NCBI GenBank assembly: GCA_031835245.1
Contig: JAVKOQ010000666.1
Coordinates: 1-20,333, forward strand
Origin: Balamuthia mandrillaris
Lineage: Eukaryota; Discosea; Longamoebia; Balamuthiidae
Direction of reading: 5' to 3'
DNA length: 20,333 nt
Shown here: in pieces, positions 10,957 to 19,400 of the stretch
Numbering within the stretch: the stretch's first letter is position 1
How the letters are laid out: every line of letters starts with the position of its first letter
Notes under the pieces: model-generated
The model's database searches: none
What the model was told of the DNA's origin: nothing
The model's input: only the letters and a program-made list of their open reading frames with translations
Position numbers and translations under genes: made by a program

Positions 10957-11489
10957 CACACCAATAGTACCACGCACTATCGTTTGTGTTTCTTTCTTGT
11001 TGTATGTCAGCTCTTTCTTTTGGTTCCTCCTCTATGGTACAACACTGTTCACTTTTGGCTTCAGAAATGGGATTGTAAGGCTCGAGCCCCTCTTCCGAGT
11101 CTTTCAATTGTTCGATGCGTGCACGACAGTAAGGGCACACCGGACGGGACCAACCCAGAAAGCAACCCCTGCAAACGGCGTGACGGCAAGGAACCATCAG
11201 CAGGTCCAACACGTGTTCCAGGCAGATCCCACATGCATGCTCTCCATCGTCAGCAATCTTTCTGTTCCACGTTTCTTCTGCTCTTTGCTGACAACTTTGT
11301 TAGTCCAAGCTATTTTGTTTGGCAAACAGAATAAAAAAAAAAAATGGCCACCTTCAAGTGGTTCAGCTTGTTCAGGTCCATTCTTTGTTGTTCATCATTT
11401 TTGCTATCAACCAAGTAACTGGCGAAGAAAGAAAAATAGGCTCCCACTGTGTGGAGTGGAAGGGCCATACTGATGATGCCAGGATGCAT
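10952..11489 (-). CDS. Small C3HC4 RING-finger protein, probable E3 ubiquitin ligase
   Basis: Two exons on the minus strand (11489-11352 and 11287-10952), intron phase 0, give 157 residues. The RING finger is clear: CGIC, then PCRHAVCRGC, then CPYC, i.e. Cys-Cys / Cys-His-Cys-Cys / Cys-Cys spacing of C3HC4 type, at about residues 65-104. RING domains bind zinc and recruit ubiquitin-conjugating enzymes. The N-terminus (about residues 3-27) is rich in hydrophobic and aromatic residues and could be a membrane segment or amphipathic helix. The C-terminal part is acidic and ends WYYWCE. Start: ATG 11489, the first ATG after the A-rich stretch; an upstream start is possible but would include a Lys/Gln low-complexity run. 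The gene is divergent from the glycine-zipper gene, with 251 bp between the two starts. RING assignment is firm; substrate is unknown. Confidence 0.8.
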
Positions 11490-11740
11490 TGGCCACTCAC
11501 TGAATCTTTGTCTTTGTCTTTTTTTTTTAAAAGTAGCAAAAGAGATAATTAGGCAGTAGTTGTGTCCTGTACACAGTTGCATTCCACCAATCAGAGGAGA
11601 AGGCTGTTCAGCAATTGTGTCCTGGACAGGGGAACACTTTTGTTCATCCCTACTCACTTTCAGCAGAAGCTCCAACCCCTTCTTCTTCTTTCTTCAAAGC
11701 AATACACCAGAAAACCAGACAAACATACTTGAAAGTGGGA
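11490..11740. promoter_or_regulatory. Shared divergent promoter region of the RING and glycine-zipper genes
   Basis: The 251 bp between the two start codons must drive both genes. It contains CCAATCAG, a textbook CCAAT box (CCAAT at 11587-11591, plus strand), flanked by two near-identical 14-base direct repeats, TTGTGTCCTG(T/G)ACA, at 11560-11573 and 11615-11628. No TATA box is evident. Confidence 0.5.
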
Positions 11741-12218
11741 ATGCAGAATCCTTCTGGCAGCACTCTAACACAGAAAATGGAGGCAGTGAAAATGGTGTTG
11801 GAAATGTTTAACAAGTTCGTGAGGGACTGCCCGGAGGCAGCCAAGGCCGTTGGCCAGTTCCTCCAACGGGTCTTGGAGAGGCTTGGCTTTGTGAAAGTAG
11901 CTGTGGCAACTATTTGTGGTGTGGCTGGAAGGTTCGCATGCGGACCAGTTGGTGCAGCGGTGGGTGTACTAGGAGGTTATGTAGTTGGCCTTATTGTTGA
12001 TGGGGTTCGAAAATATTTCTTCTGGTTTGTTTTGTTCTCTCCCTTTTCCATTCTCTGGTTTCTAACTTCTTCATCGCAGTAACAAGAAACCGACTGTAGA
12101 AAAGTTTATAAGCGAGGCAACGAAGGAGTTCGTCCACACCGAACCAGAGCAACAAGAACAGGTTTGTGAGTTGTTGCGTTCTCTTTTGGATAGTTGCGAA
12201 AACGCAAAAACCAAATAA
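11741..12218 (+). CDS. Small protein with an amphipathic helix and a glycine-zipper hydrophobic segment
   Basis: Two exons (11741-12024, 12080-12218) with a 55-bp intron give 140 residues. I do not recognise a named family. Residues 11-50 look like one or two amphipathic helices (MEAVKMVLEMFNKFV). Residues 50-90 form a hydrophobic, Gly/Ala-rich stretch with a regular GxxxGxxxGxxxG zipper at Gly71, Gly75, Gly79 and Gly83, plus extra glycines at 60, 63, 68, 78 and 88. Such zippers pack transmembrane helices tightly in membrane oligomers and channels (family knowledge). The tail (95-140) is polar and charged with two Cys. There is no obvious signal peptide at this start. An in-frame extension upstream to about 11615 is open, so the N-terminus is uncertain. 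A membrane location, possibly oligomeric, is inference. Confidence 0.7.
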
Positions 12219-12219
12219 A
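12214..12219 (+). terminator. AATAAA poly(A) signal overlapping the glycine-zipper gene stop codon
   Basis: The gene ends AAATAAAC, so the stop TAA (12216-12218) sits inside AATAAA. Confidence 0.6.
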
Positions 12220-12261
12220 CTGAGAGAACATCTTTGCTAGTTTATAATCACTTACTCACAT

Positions 12262-12269
12262 GGAGAGAG

Positions 12270-12306
<37 letters not shown>

Positions 12307-12391
12307 AAGAGAAGAGAAGAGAACGACGAAGAGAAGAGAACGACGAAGAGAAGAGGAGAGAACGACGGAGAGAAGAGAACGACGAAGAGAC
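12262..12391. repeat. (GA)n and GAAGA tract followed by a 17-22 bp minisatellite
   Basis: This fills most of the 305-bp gap between the glycine-zipper and F-box genes (12219-12523). A GA/GAAGA run (12262-12320) passes into about four copies of a purine-rich unit beginning GAACGAC (copies start near 12321, 12338, 12360 and 12377). It can be read as Glu/Arg-rich peptide, but that is repeat-driven. The rest of the gap is AT-rich F-box gene promoter. Confidence 0.85.
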
Positions 12392-12523
12392 TGATGACGA
12401 AAGTGAACATGTTGGTAATGTCTGTTGCCGTAATCCATGAAAATTATTCATGTCCTCCTGAATTAATTATAATGACGACATGAGAAAAAGGAATTCGCAT
12501 AAAACACAAAACGAGAGATAGAG

Positions 12524-13423
12524 ATGCAAGAGGTGGAGGAAGCGTTGCTTTGCGAGCTGCCGTCCGAGGTCCTCGTCCACATCTTTTCGTTCCTGCCTCC
12601 CAAAGCCTCTGCAACGGTCCTTCCATTGGTCTGTTCTCGCTTTTATGATCTTTACCAAGAAAACACGGTTTGTTTTCGTTCTTCATCTCTTTTTCTTCAT
12701 CTCTCGAGGAGGCTAATCGTGTTATTTTTTTTTTAAATTTTATGAAAAGCTTTGGCGAAAGTACTGCGAGAAAACATGGGACCGCTTGCATCCGGTAAAA
12801 GAACGGCCGCAAGCTTGGAAAAACTACTTTCGAGCCCGCTCTGAGAGTAAGTGATATTTTCTCATTCTTTTTATTTTGCCAAAAACAAAAAAAAAAAAAA
12901 AACAAAAAAAAACAAAAAAAAAAACAACAAAAAATATCAAACTAAAACAAATAACAAACGAAAACCCAAAAAAAAACATAAAGCAATGCAACTTTTGATC
13001 ACTCTCCGAACGGACTGTCAGTTCATTGCGAGGGTCAGTCGCTATGATGGCGTGGAGGCACTGTACGACATCGTTTCGGCGCAGCTGGGAACCGAGGTGG
13101 GTCCTCGACAAAGCTTGGTGATCGATCAACTTGGAAAGGCCCTGCGACACAACACCCGAATAGGTGACTATCCAATTCATAATGGTTTGTACTTGCCTTC
13201 TTTTTTCTTTTTCGTCTTTATCTGCTTGTTCTTGTTCTTGTTCTTCTTGCTTCTTGCTTCTTCTTCTTCCTTCTTCCTTCCTTCTTGCTTCCTCTTTTTT
13301 CATCTCCTAAAAGAATGTTGTTTGATGTTGGAGATGTGTTCTGAAATGAAGTGATTTTATTACAAACTAAAAAAAAAACGAATGATAGGAAGCTCGTTGA
13401 CGTTACGGGGCAGTCTGTTTTGA
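12524..13423 (+). CDS. F-box protein with a C-terminal ubiquitin-like domain
   Basis: Four exons (12524-12667, 12750-12846, 12984-13184, 13389-13423), phases 0, 1 and 1, give 158 residues. The F-box is at residues 9-48 (LCELPSEVLVHIFSFLP ... LVCSRFYDLYQEN), followed by the usual LWRKYCEKTWDRL and WKNYFRAR (49-78). F-boxes bind Skp1 and make the protein a substrate receptor of SCF ubiquitin ligases. Residues 82-158 align with ubiquitin over its whole length: it starts MQLLITLR, then LGKALRHNTRIGDYPIHN matches the ubiquitin segment AGKQLEDGRTLSDYNIQK, then GSSLTLRG matches ESTLHLVLRLRGG. There is no terminal Gly-Gly, so it should not be conjugated or cleaved. The intron before exon 3 ends four bases before the Ubl methionine codon's G, that is, it sits almost exactly at the domain boundary. 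Between exons 2 and 3 the intron is A-rich. The F-box is firm; the ubiquitin fold is a strong visual match. Confidence 0.85.
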
Positions 13424-13461
13424 ACATCCTTTGTTTTTCTCACTTAGCTCGATATCTTGTT

Positions 13462-13481
13462 TATATATATATATATATATA
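13462..13481. repeat. (TA)n microsatellite
   Basis: About ten TA units, some 40 bp after the F-box gene stop codon. Confidence 0.95.
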
Positions 13482-13811
13482 ACCTTTTTATTACCTTTTT
13501 TCTTCCTGTGCTTCTCTTTCATCATTTCGGATTCGTCGTTTCTCTTTCATCATATTTTCTCTTTCGTTGCGTCTCTGTCATCCTTTTTCTCTGTTAACGT
13601 TCCTCATTCATGTATGCATCTCTTCTGCTTCTTCCCTTCCCGTTCATTGCGCTCCCATCGTTTATTTTTTATTCGGTTCGAACAAGGCAACGACGCTTCG
13701 GCCTTTCCCTTGCACGAGAATCGTTTTCTACGATAGAATCCCTTGTTTCCTTTGGACAAAGAAAGGCCTAAGGAGAAGAAGCCCAGGCTCCGTTCTTCGT
13801 TGAACCGGTGT

Positions 13812-13833
13812 TTGTCGACAATCGTGTCGACAC
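13812..13833. promoter_or_regulatory. Two tandem 10-bp palindromes with TGTCGACA cores
   Basis: TTGTCGACAA (13812-13821) and GTGTCGACAC (13824-13833) are both perfect inverted repeats, separated by two bases, so their centres are 12 bp apart. They lie about 360 bp before the cupredoxin ATG. The arrangement looks like paired sites for a dimeric regulator; this is inference. Confidence 0.4.
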
Positions 13834-14072
13834 ATAAAAATGTTCATGACGACATTGGAAATCCGCACAGTTTTTTTTTTTTTTTGGTTGGTGGGAAAAG
13901 CGACGGAGAACACAGAGGCATTCCACAAAGAGGTTAGGGCAGAGCGGGAGCAAACATTGGAGCTGGAATGTGCAAGGACACGCACACGCAGAGAGACCTT
14001 GGTGTTTGCTGATTGTATTGTTCTACACGCAAACTCGCTGTAAGTTTGCATTAGAAAAACTCTGTCTGTTGG

Positions 14073-14077
14073 ATTGG
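14073..14077 (-). promoter_or_regulatory. Inverted CCAAT box of the cupredoxin promoter
   Basis: ATTGG on the plus strand, about 50 bp upstream of the TATA box, a usual CCAAT position. Confidence 0.45.
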
Positions 14078-14125
14078 CCGCCGTCCACACAACCCTTTCG
14101 CGTTCGAAACAATAAATTGCAAACA

Positions 14126-14133
14126 TATAAATA
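14126..14133 (+). promoter_or_regulatory. TATA box of the cupredoxin gene
   Basis: TATAAATA, followed at once by a GC-rich stretch, 59 bases before the ATG at 14192. That spacing leaves room for a start site about 30 bases downstream and a short 5' UTR. Confidence 0.6.
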
Positions 14134-14191
14134 GCGCGGCCCTTCCTCCTTATTACCTCTTAAACTTCCCAAACAACCGACTACACGCACA

Positions 14192-14814
14192 ATGACCACC
14201 ACCAAATCGACTCTCTTTGCGCTCTTCCTCATCGGCCTCTTCTGCTGTACGTTTCCCCCCCCTTTCTTTTCTCATGCGGCTTAACTGATCCCCATTCCCC
14301 AACAGTCCAAGCTGTGGTTGCCCAAGAAGGAGAAGAAACCGCAACGGCTGAAGGAGGAGACAAACCGGAATGTCCCGCTGACCCTGGGGCCACCCCCATG
14401 GGCACGCTCCACCTGGTCATCGTGGCTCCCAACGGCGAGCTGGTCTTCCAGCCCAACACCCTCACCGTTTCCCCCGGAGATACCGTCATGTGGCTCTGGG
14501 ATGCCGACGGGCACAACGTGGACCAAATCACTGGGTCCGAAACCTGCGAGGAGCCTTCTACCCTGCTGCTGGAAAGTCCCATCAGCAACCGAGGCTACAA
14601 CTACCGCTACGTGGTGAGGGAGGAGGACGTGGACACCACCATCTTCTACAAGTGTGACCCCCACTGCGACGAGGGCATGCGCGCCCAGCTGAACGTTGTG
14701 GCCAGGAGCCCCGAGGGGGAGTTCCCTCTGACGGCGCCGAACTGCTTTCCCGAGATGATGGACGGAGAAATGATGGCCGGAGAAGAGGGGGAGGAGATGG
14801 GTCAAGTCTCCTAA
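14192..14814 (+). CDS. Secreted plastocyanin-like type-1 copper protein (cupredoxin)
   Basis: Two exons (14192-14246, 14306-14814) give 187 residues. Residues 1-24 form a signal peptide (basic MTTTK, then LFALFLIGLFCF), so the mature protein enters the secretory pathway. A short acidic linker leads to a single cupredoxin domain (about 50-150) with FQPNTLTVSPGDTVMWLW. All four type-1 copper ligands can be assigned: His88 in DADGHNV, then Cys135, His138 and Met143 in CDPHCDEGM, the C-x2-H-x4-M spacing of plastocyanin. Family role: one-electron transfer or copper binding; partner unknown. The tail is acidic and Met-rich (EMMDGEMMAGEEGEEM), which could also bind copper (inference). Exon 2 is notably more GC-rich than its surroundings. 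Start codon is supported by the TATA box and signal peptide. Likely a periplasm-like or extracellular copper protein. Confidence 0.9.
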
Positions 14815-14859
14815 AAGTGAACGGAGGGTTCTCTCCGACCTGTGTTTCTTTCTCTTCGA

Positions 14860-14865
14860 AATAAA
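14860..14865 (+). terminator. AATAAA poly(A) signal of the cupredoxin gene
   Basis: AATAAA 46 bases past the stop codon at 14812-14814. Confidence 0.65.
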
Positions 14866-14929
14866 TGGCAATCTGCTTCTCTCTTTCTGAGCTTTCGAAA
14901 AAGAAAAAAAAAACAAAAATAAAACATAT

Positions 14930-14934
14930 AAAAA
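14930..14934 (-). terminator. RNA polymerase III terminator of the tRNA-Lys gene
   Basis: A run of five T on the minus strand, beginning six bases after the tRNA discriminator base. Confidence 0.7.
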
Positions 14935-14940
14935 GACATC

Positions 14941-15012
14941 GCCCTCCGTGGGGCTCGAACCCACGACCACAAGATTAAAAGTCTTGCGCTCTACCGACTG
15001 AGCTAGGAAGGC
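14941..15012 (-). tRNA. tRNA-Lys (anticodon UUU)
   Basis: Complete cloverleaf on the minus strand: acceptor GCCTTCC pairs with GGAGGGC (one G-T pair); D-arm GCTC ... GAGC; anticodon stem CAAGA/TCTTG with loop CTTTTAA, so anticodon TTT; T-arm GTGGG-TTCGAGC-CCCAC. The discriminator base is G (14940), as in eukaryotic tRNA-Lys. There is no intron. A and B boxes are inside the gene. Confidence 0.97.
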
Positions 15013-15170
15013 TTGTTGAACTAGATTTTGTTTGAATGAATTATCGATTGTTTCCTACAATCCTTTCTTCTCGCGAGAGAAGCTCTGCGCGGTTGCGGCC
15101 TTTGTGCGGTGAGCGTGCTGGGTGAGGCGGGAGGCTGGTGCTACTGATTTAGTTTTGGCAATGAATTTAC

Positions 15171-15746
15171 TTAGTTGGGTTTGTACTGCCGGACGAGGTT
15201 GGAGAGCAAAAGGCCACGGCTGCGGTTCATTTGTTTCTTGAACTCTGGCGCACGGAAGGAAGCTCGTGCTGCGTTCATCACTTTTTTTTTGTGGATGTGG
15301 TAACAAATTAAATAAACAATCAAGCAAATTTACAAACAACCAAACAAACAACCAAACAACCAAACAACCAAACAAACAAACAAACAACCAAACAACCAAA
15401 CAAACAAACAAACAACCAAACAAACAAACAAACAAACAAACAAACAAACAAACAAACAAAACAAACAAAACAAACAAACAAACAAACAAACAACAAAGTG
15501 TAAACGTACCTTTTTCGTGGATAAACGCCCGAAGCAATTCTGGGTCTTCGAAGATGGGAGGATTTGGCAATGGAGGACCAAAGAAAGGAACTGCTTCTCT
15601 GGGAAGAACTGCCACTCGATATATGTACTTTGTTGTTGCCTTTTCTTCCTCTGTTTGTTCGGTTATCACAGCTGTTGCGTGCACCACAATAAACACCTCT
15701 ATTTTGAAAGATCAGTGAAGGATAATAGCAAAGACATGAATGCAAA

Positions 15747-15777
<31 letters not shown>

Positions 15778-16215
15778 GAGAAAGAAGAAAAAGGATACGA
15801 ATATATTTGGAGGTGATGATGCGAGGATTGAACGGAGTGGTGCCATCATGGAAGACAATGACCACAGAGTCATTTCCCAAGTGTCGTTTTCGTTCTATCT
15901 GTTGTGGATCTCGTGAACTGTGTGGCAACATCTGACAAACATGAAACCTATAAGCAGGGAATGAGAAGAATTATGAGTTTTGCATTCTGGCGAGAAGAAG
16001 GAAACTTTAAAGAACGGAAGGATAAAAGTACATGATAGGATGCTTCTTTTGTCTTGCATAGTCTATCCATTCATAATATACAGAGTGTGTCCCAGTTTGA
16101 TTATCTTTGTTGTGTTTTATTTATAGAGTTGAAAAGCATAATTAGACTACTTGTGGAAAGAGAATGAAGAGAAGCAGAGAAGCAGAGAAGCAGAGAAGCA
16201 GAGAAGAGAGAGAGA

Positions 16216-16246
<31 letters not shown>

Positions 16247-16383
16247 GTTGAATATACATTTAACATCTAAGCCAGCAGCATAACCTTCCCATCCTTGAAG
16301 CGCGATTGTGTCTCCCAAAATATTCAAAAAAGCCTGGTAGGCCTCCGTAATATCCACTATTGTTCAGACGATTAGTTAGTGAG

Positions 16384-16425
<42 letters not shown>

Positions 16426-19400
16426 GGGCAGAAGCGAACCGTTTCCAAATATTTCATCCTCATCATTTTGTCCTTCCGAATAATACAGCACTCCGCACTT
16501 GAACTGCGTTACTTTCTTCTTCTGCTCGTACTGTAACAGTTCATTCTGCAAGGAAAGAGCAGAGGAATAACGCTTCTCTTCTTCTGGACTTGAACCCGCA
16601 TTCGGAGGCTCCGCCACTGAGCTTATGGGAATATTGTATAAATGCCGTTTGTCCACAAACGGGAAAATGTGCTGAAGCGACTCCCAAAGTTCTTTTGGAG
16701 GCACGTTTGGAATTATCATCCTAAACTCATCCAATGACGTTCTGAGAAGGATATGAAATTTTTCTGTCGTATCTGAGGAGGAGGGAGAAGAAGAGGAAGT
16801 TGAGGAAGAGGAAGATGCAGGAGCAGGTTTCGTTTTAGCATCAAAAGGGAGGATACTGATGCATATGGGACCGTAGTCGGGTATCTCTCCGAGATAGGTC
16901 TCATGTCCTTTTTATTTATCAGCAAGGTTTGGTCAGCAGCAAGGAAGGGAAAGAGAGATAGGAATGACAAAGGAAAAATAAAACAAAGGTCAAGAAGTAG
17001 ATACGTTTTCCGTAGAACGTGTTCTTGTACAAGTTGGAAGGATATGTTCGTTTCAGCAAGGTGGGTTTTAGCCGTCCTCTGGAAACGGATAAACTTCCCG
17101 ATCTGCTGCGAGAATTTCCTGGCGAAGAAGTAGAAGAGGAAGCTTCTTTCGTGTGTTCAGAGGTCGTGTGGCGATTACGACTTCTGGAAGGAGTGACTAA
17201 AGGGCTGTTAGTAAGAGCGATGCTGCTTTCAACGTTGGTTTCGGTGGGAACGGCCTCTATTCGAAAGCCTTCCCCTGGAATAACTATTCCCGAGTTCACA
17301 ACCACGTGCTATTTAAAAATCAGTTGGGAGAGAACGAGGGAGAATGAAATGAGATAAGAAGGAAATAAACTCAATAGAGTCGGGAACATACTTCGTACTC
17401 ATCTTCATCTGTGCTCTCAGATGAACAATCATTTAGTGTCCACTAAAAGAGATTACAAAAGTGTTAGCAAAGATCACACCATAAGAAAGAATTTAAAAAG
17501 GCGTACATCGTAAGGCATATACTGCACGGTTATGCTGAGAGATTTGTTGGATGCAGTTTTTTCTTTGTGTTTTTTATCGTTGTTATTGTTGTTGGCATTA
17601 AGCAAGCTTTCTAGTGCTTGGTGTTTGGCGCTGTCTTGTGGCAAGTACCGCAGCATCCAATTCAATAGGTCTTGTTCGAGTGCGCCAAAATCCCCGGCAT
17701 ACCATTGAAAGACTTTTGGGCATTGAACGACACCCCATTCAGCGTCTACCTCAATGGAGTTCACGAACCGGGCCATAGCTCTGCAAGAATAAGCACAAAA
17801 ATGAGTATAACGGAAAAAAACGAACAGGAAGAGAGGCAAAGAAAATGCAAAAAAAAGAAAAAAACCGAAAAACCGAAAAAGAGATAAAACAAAAGTGAGA
17901 CAAGCGAGCAGGCAGGAAAGAAGGACTGAAGGTAAGAAGCAGGTAGAAGAAACGGTAATTACTGTTCCAATTCGGATTCAATGGAAGCAGCACTGTACAC
18001 AGAGAGCGATGGACTGGACTTTGATCCATCACAAAGTGCAGCTAGTACTCTCGGATCCACTCGTTTCTTCAAGCTGAAAGCTCGACGAGGGTCATCTCCT
18101 TGAAACCGTGCCACGTCGATGATGGGAGGATGTCTATTACCTGCATTATGTGTCAGCAAAAAAAAAAAGGTTACTCTCTCAACCTCTGTCGGTTTCTATT
18201 GAACAATGTAATGTACCTCGAAGGATGCCATGATGAATATCCCACAGGCCATATTTATGAGGTCCTATCATGTATAAACAGCCTGTGAAGAAATCCGGTC
18301 GTCCTTCTGGAGGGCCTACAATTCATTCTTCATTAAAATAATGTTCTTTGAAAGAATGAAGCAGACATCACAAAGAAGGAAGAAAACGATGAACGCTCTG
18401 GAGAGGGAGAGGAGAGTACAAACCCCCAACTGTAATAGCATGAATGACCATAATGTTGTACACATTGATGAAGAACGCCTTGGTCTGATTGGTGTCAAAC
18501 ACGGAGGGGTCCACGTGCTGCAACTCCTGAGCCCACGCCAAATAGCGCTTAAACTCAGGGCCTTGTGCGAGGGCAGCATAGTCAACGGCCCTACCCTCCT
18601 CCTTCACGTAGTTTTGCAGCAAGCTCGTGAGGTGCTCCTGCAGGGCCTCGGCAATGGCCAGTGAAGTCTCCGCAGTTTTGGCAGAGAGAGTAACGGGGTT
18701 TTTGATGGGGTAAGTCATTGAGGAGAGGTAGGTTCCTAGTTGTCTTGCCATGTTGAGCACTTCCACTTCTACCTTTTGTTGCATTTATTAACCAAAAAAA
18801 CAAAAAAAAGAAGATGAAGGATAAAAGGAAAGAGCGAGAGCATCGACAAAGAAAAAGAAGCAGGAGCAGAGGCAGAGGCAGCAGCAGCAGAAGAAGAACA
18901 AGAAGAAGAAGAAGAAGAAGAAGAAGAAGAAGAAGAAGAAGAAGAAGAAGAAGAAGAAGAACAAGAACAAGAACAAGAACAAGAACAAGAACAAGAACAA
19001 GAACAAGAACAAGAACAAGAAGGAGGAGGAGAAGGACGAAGAACAAGAACAAGAAGAACTCAAACACGAAAAGACTAAAGAAAGAAAATAAAACATTTAA
19101 GCCAAACGTGAGCGAATAAAAGTACTTTGTAACGGTAGAGCGCAGCAGAGTTGGAGAAGGGGAGATCAGCTTCAGAGTCTTTGGCGTTGATAAAGTGGCC
19201 TTTCTCCAGGAGCAGCTGTCCGATGGTGTTGGCTTGACGTTCATCGATGCCATACGTTTTCATGAGCCACATCACCAATTCATATCCTTTTTGATTGATT
19301 CCAGATTATTACAAAAAAAAAGAGTAGAAAAAAAGAAGGAGAAAAAGAGGGGAGAAGAACCTCAAATAAAAGAAAGAAAGAAAGGAAGGAAGGAAGAAAG

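Larger units (their letters stand above)
13424..14191. other. Intergenic: F-box gene 3' flank and cupredoxin promoter region
   Basis: No gene is supported. The left half (13424-13700) is T-rich with a (TA)n run. The right half carries the tandem palindromes at 13812-13833 and the CCAAT/TATA promoter elements. A plus-strand frame at about 13900-14040 (Glu/Arg-rich) is open with ordinary composition and could be an exon, but I see no partner exon, start or domain. Confidence 0.55.

Noticed and set aside
12321-12391. Regularly spaced repeats that could suggest a CRISPR-like array
   Set aside because: The copies are tandem, purine-only and have no unique spacers; it is a minisatellite in a eukaryotic genome.
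12234-12451. Glu/Arg-rich plus-strand frame and its Ser/Leu-rich minus-strand shadows
   Set aside because: Driven by the (GA)n run and minisatellite; no domain, and it lies in the short gap between two well-supported genes.
13728-14126. Possible extra gene between the F-box and cupredoxin genes, on either strand
   Set aside because: The frames have no recognisable domain, start context or partner exon, and the region holds promoter-like elements. A short plus-strand exon at 13900-14040 cannot be fully excluded.
14281-14970. 229-residue minus-strand frame
   Set aside because: It is antisense to the GC-rich cupredoxin exon and its conserved copper site.
15320-15931. Minus-strand frames with long VCLFV/CLFVCLF repeats, resembling a membrane protein
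   Set aside because: They come from the (CAAA)n tract in intron 13, with matching low-complexity translations in all frames.
18788-19119. Poly-Arg, poly-Leu and poly-Phe open frames
   Set aside because: They are translations of the compound GAA/AACAAG repeat in intron 2 and have no unbiased sequence.
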